Assembly: GCF_026212465.1 (NCBI RefSeq) | Contig: NC_080063.1 | Location: 808,501-872,500, forward strand | DNA length: 64,000 nucleotides | Reading direction: 5' to 3' | DNA from: Amaranthus tricolor | Taxonomy: Eukaryota > Streptophyta > Magnoliopsida > Caryophyllales > Amaranthaceae | Shown here: positions 27,602 through 41,179 of the stretch, one piece after another | How positions within the stretch are numbered: position 1 is the first letter of the stretch | Layout: each line of letters begins with the position of its first letter | Translations under genes and position numbers: made by a program | The notes under the pieces: generated by a model | The model's input: the letters and a program-made list of their open reading frames with translations, nothing else | What the model was told of the DNA's origin: nothing | Database searches by the model: none

Positions 27602-30600
27602 TGATCAATGAAGAATGAACGATGAAGAATTAACAAGGATCAATGGTCAATGACGAATGAACGATGAAGAATGAACAAGGATCAATGATCAATGATTAAT
27701 GAACGATGAAGAATGCACGAGGATGAATGATCAATGAAGAATGAACGATGAAGAATGAACAAGGATCAATGTTAATTGAAGAATGAACGAGGAAGAATGA
27801 ACAAGGATCAATGATCAATGAAGAATAAATGATGAAGAATGAACAAGGTTCAATGGTCAATGACGAATGAACGATGAAGAATGAACAAGGATCAATGATC
27901 AATGAAGAATGAACGATGAAGAATGAACAAGGATCAATGATCAATGAAGAATGAAAGATGAAGAATGAACAAGGATTCATGGTCAATGACGAAAGAACGA
28001 TGAAGAATGAACAAGGATCAATGATTAATAAAGAATGAACGATGAAAAATGAACAAGGATCAATGATCAATGAAGAATGAACGATGAAGAATGAACAAGG
28101 ATCAATGATCAAATAAGAATGAACGATGAAGAATGAACAAGGATCAATGATCAATGAAGAAAGAACGATGAAGAATGAACAAGGATCAATGATCAGTGAC
28201 GAATGAACGATGAAGAATGAACAAGGATCAATGATCAATGAAGAATGAAGATTGAACGATGATGAATGAACAAGGATCAATGATCAATGAAGAATGAATG
28301 ATGAAGAATGAACAAGGATCAATGGTCAATGACGAATGAACGATGAAGAATGAACAAGGATCAATGATCAATGAAGAATGAACGATGAAGAATGAACAAG
28401 GATCAATGATCAATGAAGAAAGAACGATGAAGAATGAACAAGGATCAATGATCAGTGACGAATGAACGATGAAGAATGAACAAGGATCAATGATCAATGA
28501 AGAATGAAGATTGAACGATGAAGAATGAACAAGGATCAATGATCAATGAAGAATGAACGATGAAGAATTAACAAGGATCAATGGTCAATGACGAATGAAC
28601 GATGAAGAATGAACAAGGATCAATGATCAATGATTAATGAACGATGAAGAATGCACAAGGATGAATGATCAATGAAGAATGAACGATGAAGAATGAACAA
28701 GGATCAATGTTAATTGAAGAATGAACGATGAAGAATGAACAAGGATCAATGATCAATGAAGAATAAATGATGAAGAATGAACAAGGATCAATGGTAAATG
28801 ACGAATGAACGATGAAGAATGAACAAGGATCAATGATCAATGAAGAATGAACGATGAAGAATGAACAAGGATCAATCATCAATGAAGAATGAAAGATGAA
28901 GAATGAACAAGGATTAATGGTCAATGACGAAAGAACGATGAAGAATGAACAAGGATCAATGATTAATAAAGAATGAACGATGAAAAATGAACAAGGATCA
29001 ATGATCAATGAAGAATCAACGATGAAGAATGAACAAGGATCAATGATCAATGAAGAATGAACGATGAAGAATGAACAAGGATCAATGATCAATGAAGAAA
29101 GAACGATGAAGAATGAACAAGGATCAATGATCAGTGACGAATGAACGATGAAGAATGAACAAGAATCAATGATCAATGAAGAATGAAGATTGAACGATGA
29201 TGAATGAACAAGGATCAATGATCAATGAAGAATGAATGATGAAGAATGAACAAGGATCAATGGTCAATGACGAATGAACGATGAAGAATGAACAAGGATC
29301 AATGATCAATGATTAATGAACGATGAAGAATGAACAAGGATGATGAAGAATGAACGATGAAGAATGAACAAGGATTAATGGTCAATGATGAATGAACGAT
29401 GAATAATGAACAAGGATCAATGATCAATGAAGAATGAACGATGAAGAATGAATAAGGATGAATGATTAATGAAGAATGAACAATGAAAAATGAACAATGA
29501 TCAATGATCAATGATTAATGAACGATGAAGAATGCACAAGGATGAATGATCAATGAAGAATGAACGATGAAGAATGAACAAGGATCAATGTTAATTGAAG
29601 AATGAACGATGTAGAATGAACAAGGATCAATGATCAATGAAGAATGAAAGATGAAGAATGAACAAGGATTAATGGTCAATGACGAAAGAACGATGAAGAA
29701 TGAACAAGGATCAATGATTAATAAAGAATGAACGATGAAAAATGAACAAGGATCAATGATCAATGAAGAATGAACGATGAAGAATGAACAAGGATCAATG
29801 ATCAATGAAGAATGAACGATGAAGAATGAACAAGGATCAATGATCAATGAAGAAAGAACGATGAAGAATGAACAAGGATCAATGATCAGTGACGAATGAA
29901 CGATGAAGAATGAACAAGGATCAATAATCAATGAAGAATGAAGATTGAACGATGAAGAATGAACAAGGATCAATGATCAATGAAGAATGAACGATGAAGA
30001 ATGAACAAGGATCAATGGTCAATGACGAATGAACGATGAAGAATGAACAAGGATCAATGATCAATGATTAATGAACGATGAAGAATGCACAAGGATGAAT
30101 GATCAATGAAGAATGAACGATGAAGAATGAACAAGGATCAATGTTAATTGAAGAATGAACGATGTAGAATGAACAAGGATCAATGATCAATGAAGAATAA
30201 ATGATGAAGAATGAACAAGGATCAATGGTCAATGACGAATGAACGATGAAGAATGAACAAGGATCAATGATCAATGAAGAATGAACGATGAAGAATGAAC
30301 AAGGATCAATGATCAATGAAGAATGAAAGATGAAGAATGAACAAGGATTAATGGTCAATGACGAAAGAACGATGAAGAATGAACAAGGATCAATGATTAA
30401 TAAAGAATGAACGATGAAAAATGAACAAGGATCAATGATCAATGAAGAATGAACGATGAAGAATGAACAAGGATCAATGATCAATGAAGAATGAACGATG
30501 AAGAATGAACAAGGATCAATGATCAATGAAGAAAGAACGATGAAGAATGAACAAGGATCAATGATCAGTGACGAATGAACGATGAAGAATGAACAAGGAT

Positions 30601-31202
30601 CAATGATCAATGAAGAATGAAGATTGAACGATGAAGAATGAACAAGGATCAATGATCAATGAAGAATGAACGATGAAGAATGAACAAGGATCAATGGTCA
30701 ATGACGAATGAACGATGAAGAATGAACAAGGATCAATGATCAATGAAGAATGAACGATGAAGAATGAACAAGGATCAATGATCAATGAAGAATGAACGAT
30801 GAAGAATGAACAAGGATCAATGATCAATGAAGAAAGAACGATGAAGAATGAACAAGGATCAATGATCAGTGACGAATGAACGATGAAGAATGAACAAGGA
30901 TCAATGATCAATGAAGAATGAAGATTGAACGATGAAGAATGAACAAGGATCAATGATCAATGAAGAATGAATGATGAAGAATGAACAAGGATCAATGGTC
31001 AATGACGAATGAACGATGAAGAATGAACAAGGATTAATGGTCAATGATGAATGAACGATGAATAATGAACAAGGATCAATGATCAATGAAGAATGAACGA
31101 TGAAGAATTAACAAGGATCAATGGTCAATGACGAATGAACGATGAAGAATGAACAAGGATCAATGATCAATGATTAATGAACGATGAAGAATGCACAAGG
31201 AT

Positions 31203-33447
31203 GAATGATCAATGAAGAATGAACGATGAAGAATGAACAAGGATCAATGTTAATTGAAGAATGAACGATGAAGAATGAACAAGGATCAATGATCAATGAA
31301 GAATAAATGATGAAGAATGAACAAGGATCAATGGTAAATGACGAATGAACGATGAAGAATGAACAAGGATCAATGATCAATGAAGAATGAACGATGAAGA
31401 ATGAACAAGGATCAATCATCAATGAAGAATGAAAGATGAAGAATGAACAAGGATTAATGGTCAATGACGAAAGAACGATGAAGAATGAACAAGGATCAAT
31501 GATCAATGAAGAATGAACGATGAAGAATGAACAAGGATCAATGGTCAATGACGAATGAACGATGAAGAATGAACAAGGATCAATGATCAATGATTAATGA
31601 ACGATGAAGAATGCACAAGGATGAATGATCAATGAAGAATGAACGATGAAGAATGAACAAGGATCAATGTTAATTGAAGAATGAACGATGTAGAATGAAC
31701 AAGGATCAATGATCAATGAAGAATAAATGATGAAGAATGAACAAGGATCAATGGTCAATGACGAATGAACGATGAAGAATGAACAAGGATCAATGATCAA
31801 TGAAGAATGAACGATGAAGAATGAACAAGGATCAATGATCAATGAAGAATGAAAGATGAAGAATGAACAAGGATTAATGGTCAATGACGAAAGAACGATG
31901 AAGAATGAACAAGGATCAATGATTAATAAAGAATGAACGATGAAAAATGAACAAGGATCAATGATCAATGAAGAATGAACGATGAAGAATGAACAAGGAT
32001 CAATGATCAATGAAGAATGAACGATGAAGAATGAACAAGGATCAATGATCAATGAAGAAAGAACGATGAAGAATGAACAAGGATCAATGATCAGTGACGA
32101 ATGAACGATGAAGAATGAACAAGGATCAATGATCAATGAAGAATGAAGATTGAACGATGAAGAATGAACAAGGATCAATGATCAATGAAGAATGAACGAT
32201 GAAGAATGAACAAGGATCAATGGTCAATGACGAATGAACGATGAAGAATGAACAAGGATCAATGATCAATGAAGAATGAACGATGAAGAATGAACAAGGA
32301 TCAATGATCAATGAAGAATGAACGATGAAGAATGAACAAGGATCAATGTTAATTGAAGAATGAACGATGAAGAATGAACAAGGATCAATGATCAATGAAG
32401 AATAAATGATGAAGAATGAACAAGGATCAATGGTAAATGACGAATGAACGATGAAGAATGAACAAGGATCAATGATCAATGAAGAATGAACGATGAAGAA
32501 TGAACAAGGATCAATCATCAATGAAGAATGAAAGATGAAGAATGAACAAGGATTAATGGTCAATGACGAAAGAACGATGAAGAATGAACAAGGATCAATG
32601 ATCAATGAAGAATGAACGATGAAGAATGAACAAGGATCAATGGTCAATGACGAATGAACGATGAAGAATGAACAAGGATCAATGATCAATGATTAATGAA
32701 CGATGAAGAATGCACAAGGATGAATGATCAATGAAGAATGAACGATGAAGAATGAACAAGGATCAATGTTAATTGAAGAATGAACGATGTAGAATGAACA
32801 AGGATCAATGATCAATGAAGAATGAAAGATGAAGAATGAACAAGGATCAATGGTCAATGACGAATGAACGATGAAGAATGAACAAGGATCAATGATCAAT
32901 GAAGAATGAACGATGAAGAATGAACAAGGATCAATGATCAATGAAGAATGAAAGATGAAGAATGAACAAGGATTAATGGTCAATGACGAAAGAACGATGA
33001 AGAATGAACAAGGATCAATGATTAATAAAGAATGAACGATGAAAAATGAACAAGGATCAATGATCAATGAAGAATGAACGATGAAGAATGAACAAGGATC
33101 AATGATCAATGAAGAATGAACGATGAAGAATGAACAAGGATCAATGATCAATGAAGAAAGAACGATGAAGAATGAACAAGGATCAATGATCAGTGACGAA
33201 TGAACGATGAAGAATGAACAAGGATCAATGATCAATGAAGAATGAAGATTGAACGATGAAGAATGAACAAGGATCAATGATCAATGAAGAATGAACGATG
33301 AAGAATGAACAAGGATCAATGGTCAATGACGAATGAACGATGAAGAATGAACAAGGATCAATGATCAATGAAGAATGAACGATGAAGAATGAACAAGGAT
33401 CAATGATCAATGAAGAATGAACGATGAAGAATGAACAAGGATCAATG
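31203..33447 (+). repeat. 1,099-bp tandem duplication
   Basis: Landmarks at 31203-32348 recur at 32302-33447 at an offset of 1,099 bp (157 heptamers, no 34-bp monomer). These include GTTAATTGAAG, GGTAAATGACG, TCAATCATCAATG and GATGTAGAATG. It lies inside the 3,045-bp stretch (about 31291-34335) that is present in the second super-unit copy and absent from the first. Confidence 0.8.
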
Positions 33448-36400
33448 ATCAATGAAGAAAGAACGATGAAGAATGAACAAGGATCAATGATCAGTGACGA
33501 ATGAACGATGAAGAATGAACAAGGATCAATGATCAATGAAGAATGAAGATTGAACGATGAAGAATGAACAAGGATCAATGATCAATGAAGAATGAATGAT
33601 GAAGAATGAACAAGGATCAATGGTCAATGACGAATGAACGATGAAGAATGAACAAGGATTAATGGTCAATGATGAATGAACGATGAATAATGAACAAGGA
33701 TCAATGATCAATGAAGAATGAACGATGAAGAATTAACAAGGATCAATGGTCAATGACGAATGAACGATGAAGAATGAACAAGGATCAATGATCAATGATT
33801 AATGAACGATGAAGAATGCACAAGGATGAATGATCAATGAAGAATGAACGATGAAGAATGAACAAGGATCAATGTTAATTGAAGAATGAACGATGAAGAA
33901 TGAACAAGGATCAATGATCAATGAAGAATAAATGATGAAGAATGAACAAGGATCAATGGTAAATGACGAATGAACGATGAAGAATGAACAAGGATCAATG
34001 ATCAATGAAGAATGAACGATGAAGAATGAACAAGGATCAATCATAACTGAAGAATGAAAGATGAAGAATGAACAAGGATTAATGGTCAATGACGAAAGAA
34101 CGATGAAGAATGAACAAGGATCAATGATTAATAAAGAATGAACGATGAAAAATGAACAAGGATCAATGATCAATGAAGAATCAACGATGAAGAATGAACA
34201 AGGATCAATGATCAATGAAGAATGAACGATGAAGAATGAACAAGGATCAATGATCAATGAAGAAAGAACGATGAAGAATGAACAAGGATCAATGATCAGT
34301 GACGAATGAACGATGAAGAATGAACAAGGATCAATGATCAATGAAGAATGAAGATTGAACGATGATGAATGAACAAGGATCAATGATCAATGAAGAATGA
34401 ATGATGAAGAATGAACAAGGATCAATGGTCAATGATGAATGAACGATGAAGAATGAACAAGGATCAATGATCAATGATTAATGAACGATGAAGAATGAAC
34501 AAGGATGATGAAGAATGAACGATGAAGAATGAACAAGGATTAATGGTCAATGATGAATGAACGATGAATAATGAACAAGGATCAATGATCAATGAAGAAT
34601 GAACGATGAAGAATGAATAAGGATGAATGATTAATGAAGAATGAACAATGAAAAATGAACAATGATCAATGATCAATGATTAATGAACGATGAAGAATGC
34701 ACAAGGATGAATGATCAATGAAGAATGAACGATGAAGAATGAACAAGGATCAATGTTAATTGAAGAATGAACGATGTAGAATGAACAAGGATCAATGATC
34801 AATGAAGAATGAAAGATGAAGAATGAACAAGGATTAATGGTCAATGACGAAAGAACGATGAAGAATGAACAAGGATCAATGATTAATAAAGAATGAACGA
34901 TGAAAAATGAACAAGGATCAATGATCAATGAAGAATGAACGATGAAGAATGAACAAGGATCAATGATCAATGAAGAATGAACGATGAAGAATGAACAAGG
35001 ATCAATGATCAATGAAGAAAGAATGATGAAGAATGAACAAGGATCAATGATCAGTGACGAATGAACGATGAAGAATGAACAAGGATCAATGATCAATGAA
35101 GAATGAAGATTGAACGATGAAGAATGAACAAGGATCAATGATCAATGAAGAATGAACGATGAAGAATGAACAAGGATCAATGGTCAATGACGAATGAACG
35201 ATGAAGAATGAACAAGGATCAATGATCAATGATTAATGAACGATGAAGAATGCACAAGGATGAATGATCAATGAAGAATGAACGATGAAGAATGAACAAG
35301 GATCAATGTTAATTGAAGAATGAACGATGTAGAATGAACAAGGATCAATGATCAATGAAGAATAAATGATGAAGAATGAACAAGGATCAATGGTCAATGA
35401 CGAATGAACGATGAAGAATGAACAAGGATCAATGATCAATGAAGAAAGAACGATGAAGAATGAACAAGGATCAATGATCAGTGACGAATGAACGATGAAG
35501 AATGAACAAGGATCAATGATCAATGAAGAATGAAGATTAAACGATGAAGAATGAACAAGGATCAATGATCAATGAAGAATGAACGATGAAGAATGAACAA
35601 GGATCAATGGTCAATGACGAATGAACGATGAAGAATGAACAAGGATCAATGATCAATGAAGAATGAACGATGAAGAATGAACAAGGATCAATGATCAATG
35701 AAGAATGAACGATGAAGAATGAACAAGGATCAATGATCAATGAAGAAAGAACGATGAAGAATGAACAAGGATCAATGATCAGTGACGAATGAACGATGAA
35801 GAATGAACAAGGATCAATGATCAATGAAGAATGAAGATTGAACGATGAAGAATGAACAAGGATCAATGATCAATGAAGAATGAATGATGAAGAATGAACA
35901 AGGATCAATGGTCAATGACGAATGAACGATGAAGAATGAACAAGGATCAATGATCAATGATTAATGAATGATGAAGAATGAACAAGGATGATGAAGAATG
36001 AACGATGAAGAATGAACAAGGATTAATGGTCAATGATGAATGAACGATGAATAATGAACAAGGATCAATGATCAATGAAGAATGAACGATGAAGAATGAA
36101 TAAGGATGAATGATTAATGAAGAATGAACAATGAAAAATGAACAAGGATCAATGATCAATGAAGAATGAACGATGAAGAATGAACAAGGATTAATGATCA
36201 ATGAAGAATGAACGATGAAGAATGAATAAGGATCAATGATCAATGAAGAATAAATGATGAAGAATGAACAAGGATCAATGGTCAATGACGAATGAACGAT
36301 GAAGAATGAACAAGGATCAATGATCAATGAAGAATGAAGATTGAACGATGAAGAATGAACAAGGATCATTGATCAATGAAGAATGAACGATGAAGAATGA

Positions 36401-36645
36401 ACAAGGATCAATGGTCAATGACGAATGAACGATGAAGAATGAACAAGGATCAATGATCAATGATTAATGAACGATGAAGAATGAACAAGGATGAATGATC
36501 AATGAAGAATGAACGATGAAGAATGAACAAGGATTAATGGTCAATGATGAATGAACGATGAATAATGAACAAGGATCAATGATCAATGAAGAATGAACGA
36601 TGAAGAATGAACAAGGATCAATTATTAATGAAGAATGAACGATGA

Positions 36646-36650
36646 AAAAT
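36646..36650. repeat. Target-site duplication, left side of LTR copy 2 (AAAAT)
   Basis: The same AAAAT as at 4926-4930. It was duplicated together with the LTR and its satellite flanks, so it does not mark a second insertion. Confidence 0.88.
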
Positions 36651-37889
36651 TGTAGAAATACTAATGGATGATCGAATACAACAAGAGGGGGGGTGAATTG
36701 TTGTGTAGTAGGTTTAAGATTTTTGCCTCTAATTTTTGCGGAATTATATTAAGTAAAGGACAAAACTTAAACTTAAAAACGAAAAGAATAATAAAAGAAG
36801 ACAAGGATTTTTACGTGGAAACCTTCTCGGCCTAATAAGAAGGAAAAACCACGACCCCCCGGGATTTCAAAATTCTCACTATGTTAAGGCAATCAATTAC
36901 AATTACACATAACAATGTTTTGCTTCACTTGAAGCTTCTCAATACTCTAAACGCTTTACTCAAAGCTTCTCTACTTAGGCCCACTTCTCTTCTCTTCTCT
37001 TGTCTTCTCTTCTCTTCTCTTCTCTCGTTTCTATTCTCTATTCCCTTAGACTTCCCATAAGTCTAATTACAACAAAACACTCAAATACCCTTTACAAGGC
37101 CATTTCTCAAGAGGATAAGAATTAAAATAATTACTTAAGAAAAATATAATAAATTAATTGGCATTGGAAAACTGAAAATATTTTTCTTAAGATGATCTCT
37201 CTTTAATGGACACTCTTGAATCCTAAAAGGATTGATTTTTGATTCGAGCAAAGTCCCTTCTATTTATAGAGGGAAATGCCAGCAGTTACCATAAGCATAA
37301 CGTCCACTATCTCACACATACCTCCACTACCCCCACATTCTCAAAACAAAAGGTGGTGGAATTATGAAAGTGTACGGCTGTTATTTGCTCAAGGAAAAAT
37401 CAGTTTCCTTAATGCTAAAAATAGCATAGGAGTTTAAAACATAAGATCCTAAAAAATAGGAGATCTAAATCTAATTAAGAAAAAGTCTTGGGCTATTTTT
37501 AGAAAACCTAAAAATAGATTTGCCAATTAACTTACTAATTAATTTAAGCAATTAAATTAATTCTAAACCATTACATCAACTTAAAAACAGAAAATAATTA
37601 ATTCGCAATTTTTTCAGTCGATGCTATTCTTCAGACCTGCTACGTAGGAACAGTGTACTGTCTCCAGCTTCAACTTTCGTCAGAACTTCAACTCTAGGAA
37701 CAGCAGACTGTTTTCCAAAGCAATTGCCCAACTTCTTGGATATTTGAGACATGTACTTCTTCCACGAATCAAGTCATAGGCTTCATCAACGATTCACATT
37801 AAATCGGATATATACCTACAAAACAATCTCTAAAAATATGTTTGTTTATTTACAAGTGAAGTCATCATCAAAACCTTAAGAGGCCAACA
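36651..37889 (-). mobile_element. Solo LTR, copy 2 (duplicate of 4931-6169)
   Basis: I compared this segment line by line with 4931-6169 and found no difference over 1,239 bp. The flanking AAAAT repeats and the surrounding satellite variants match too, for several kilobases each way. It is therefore a passenger of the block duplication, not an independent transposition. Sub-features sit at the same offset of 31,720: TATA box 37261-37268, U5-like block 36801-36863, TTCTC microsatellite 36984-37026, U3 hairpin 37493-37517, U3 repeated motif 37645-37716. Confidence 0.88.
37261..37268 (-). promoter_or_regulatory. TATA box of LTR copy 2
   Basis: Identical to 5541-5548: TATAAATA on the minus strand. 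If active it would drive transcription leftwards into the family I satellite. Confidence 0.7.
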
Positions 37890-37894
37890 AAAAT
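37890..37894. repeat. Target-site duplication, right side of LTR copy 2 (AAAAT)
   Basis: The copy of 6170-6174 at offset 31,720. The satellite monomer resumes directly after it. Confidence 0.88.
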
Positions 37895-40800
37895 GAACAA
37901 GGATCAATGATCAATGAAGAATGAACGATGAAGAATGAACAAGGATCAATGATCAATGAAGAATGAACGATGAAGAATGAACAAGGATCAATGATCAATG
38001 AAGAAAGAACGATGAAAATGAACAAGGATCAATGATCAGTGACGAATGAACGATGAAGAATGAACAAGGATCAATGATCAATGAAGAATGAAGATTGAAC
38101 GATGAAAAATGAACAAGGATCAATGATCAATGAAGAATGAACGATGAAGAATGAACAAGGATCAATGGTCAATGACGAATGAACGATGAAGAATGCACAA
38201 GGATCAATGATCAATGATTAATGAACGATGAAGAATGAACAAGGATGAATGATCAATGAAGAATGAACGATGAAGAATGAACAAGGATTAATGGACAATG
38301 ATGAATGAACGATGAATAATGAACAAGGATCAATGATCAATGAAGAATGAACGATGAAGAATGAACAAGGAACAATGATCAATGAAGAATGAACGATGAA
38401 GAATGAACAAGGATCAATGATCAATGAAGAAAGAACGATGAAGAATGCACAAGGATCAATGATCAATGAAGAATGAACGATGATGAATGAACAAGGATCA
38501 ATGATCAATGAAGAATGAACGATGAAAAATGAACAAGGATTAATGGTCAATGACGAATGAACGATGAAGAATGAACAAGGATCAATGATCAATGAAGAAT
38601 GAACGATGAAAAATGAACAAGGATCAATGATCAAAGAAGAATGAACGATGAAGAATGAACAAGGATCAATGATCAATCAAGAATGAACGATGAAGAATGA
38701 ACAAGGATCAATGATCAATGAAGAAAAAACGATGAAGAATGAACAACGATCAATGATCAGTGACGAATGAACGATGAAGAATGAACAAGGATCAATGATT
38801 AATGAAGAATGAAGATTGAACGATGAAGAATGAACAAGGATCAATGATCAATGAAGAATGAACGATGAAGAATGAACAAGGATCAATGGTCAATGACGAA
38901 TGAACGATGAAGAATGAACAAGGATCAATGATCAATGATTAATGAACGATGAAGAATGCACAAGGATGAATGATCAATGAAGAATGAACGATGAAGAATG
39001 AACAAGGATCAATGTTAATTGAAGAATGAACGATGAAGAATGAACAAGTATCAATGATCAATGAAGAATAAATGATGAAGAATGAACAAGGATCAATGGT
39101 CAATGACGAATGAACGATGAAGAATGAACAAGGATCAATGATCAATGAAGAATGAACGATGAAGAATGAACAAGGATCAATGATCAATGAAGAATGAAAG
39201 ATGAAGAATGAACAAGGATTAATGGTCAATGACGAAAGAACGATGAAGAATGAACAAGGATCAATGATTAATAAAGAATGAACGATGAAAAATGAACAAG
39301 GATCAATGATCAATGAAGAATGAACGATGAAGAATGAACAAGGATCAATGATCAATGAAGAATGAATGATGAAGAATGAACAAGGATCAATGATCAATGA
39401 AGAAAGAACGATGAAGAATGAACAAGGATCAATGATCAGTGACGAATGAACGATGAAGAATGAACAAGGATCAATGATCAATGAAGAATGAAGATTGAAC
39501 GATGAAGAATGAACAAGGATCAATGATCAATGAAGAATGAATGATGAAGAATGAACAAGGATCAATGGTCAATGACGAATGAACGATGAAGAATGAACAA
39601 GGATCAATGATCAATGATTAATGAACGATGATGAATGAACAAGGATGATGAAGAATGAACGATGAAGAATGAACAAGGATTAATGGTCAATGATGAATGA
39701 ACGATGAATAATGAACAAGGATCAATGATCAATGAAGAATAAACGATGAAGAATGAATAAGGATGAATGATTAATGAAGAATGAACAATGAAAAATGAAC
39801 AAGGATCAATGATCAATGAAGAATGAACGATGAAGAATGAACAAGGATCAATGATCAATGAAGAATGAAGATTGAACGATGAAAAATGAACAAGGATCAA
39901 TGATCAATGAAGAATGAACGATGAAGAATTAACAAGGATCAATGGTCAATGACGAATGAACGATGAAGAATGCACAAGGATCAATGATCAATGATTAATG
40001 AACGATGAAGAATGAACAAGGATGAATGATCAATGAAGAATGAACGATGAAGAATGAACAAGGATCAATGATCAATGAAGAATGAACGATGAACAATGAA
40101 CAAGGATCAATGATCAGTGACGAATGAACGATGAAGAATGAACAAGGATCAATGATCAATAAAGAATGAAGATTGAACGATGAAGAATGAACAAGGATCA
40201 ATGATCAATGAAGAATGAATGATGAAGAATGAACAAGGATCAATGGTCAATGATGAATGAACGATGAATAATGAACAAGGATCAATGATCAATGAAGAAT
40301 GAACGATGAACAATGAACAAGGAACAGTGATCAATGAAGAATGAACGATGAAGAATGAACAAGGATCAATGATCAATGACGAATGAACGATGAAGAATGA
40401 ACAAGGATCAATGATCAATGAAGAAAGAACGATGAAGAATGCACAAGGATCAATGATCAATGAAGAATGAACGATGATGAATGAACAAGGATCAATGATC
40501 AATGAAGAATGAACGATGAAGAATGAACAAGGATCAATGATCAATGAAGAATGAACGATGAAGAATGAACAAGGAATAATGGTCAATGACGAATGAACGA
40601 TGAAGAATGAATAAGGATCAATGATCAATGAAGAATGAAAGATGAAGAATGAACAAGGAATAATGATCAATGAATAATGAACGATGAAGAATGAACAAGA
40701 ATCAATCATCAATGACGAATGAACGATGAAGAATGAACAAGGATCAATGATCAATGACGAATGAACGATGAAGAATGAACAAGGATCAATGATCAATGAA

Positions 40801-41179
40801 GAATGAACGATGAAGAATGAACAAGGATCAATGGTCAATGACGAAGGAACGATGAAGAATAAACAAGGATCAATGATCAATGAAGAATGAACGATGAAGA
40901 ATGAACAAGGATGAATGATCAATGAAGAATGAACGATGAAGCATGAACAAGGATCTATGATCAATGACGAATGAACGATGAAGAATGAACTAGTATCAAT
41001 GATCAATGAACAATGAACGATGATGAATGAACAACGATCAATGATCAATTAAGAATGAACGATGAAGAATGAACAAGGATCAATGATCAATGAAGAATGA
41101 ACGATGAAGAATGAATAAGGATCAATGATCAATGAAGATTGAACGATGAAGAATGAACAAGGATTAATGGTCAATGACG

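Larger units (their letters stand above)
6170..36650 (+). repeat. 42-bp satellite array, family I, + orientation (central segment)
   Basis: Uninterrupted 42-bp monomers continue for 30.5 kb, with no gene or other unique sequence. Variants are the same as in the left segment. The 34-bp monomer recurs near 7925, 9870, 12107, 13669, 15229, 18111, 19031, 20591, 23478, 24398, 25958, 26838, 29338, 34503 and 35986. A 1-bp deletion (GATGAAAATGAAC) occurs at about 6293. Monomers at 8.4-9.3 kb are more diverged, with runs such as GAAGCATGAAC, AACTAGTATC and GGAACAGTGATC. From about 9.2 kb to 31 kb the array consists of long blocks that are nearly identical to one another and are listed separately. Confidence 0.97.

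Noticed and set aside
36651..37889. Second independent LTR insertion, or the two LTRs as ends of one 33-kb retrotransposon
   Set aside because: The second copy has the same target duplication and the same flanking satellite over kilobases, so it came by block duplication. The DNA between the two LTRs is satellite without gag, pol, primer-binding site or polypurine tract.
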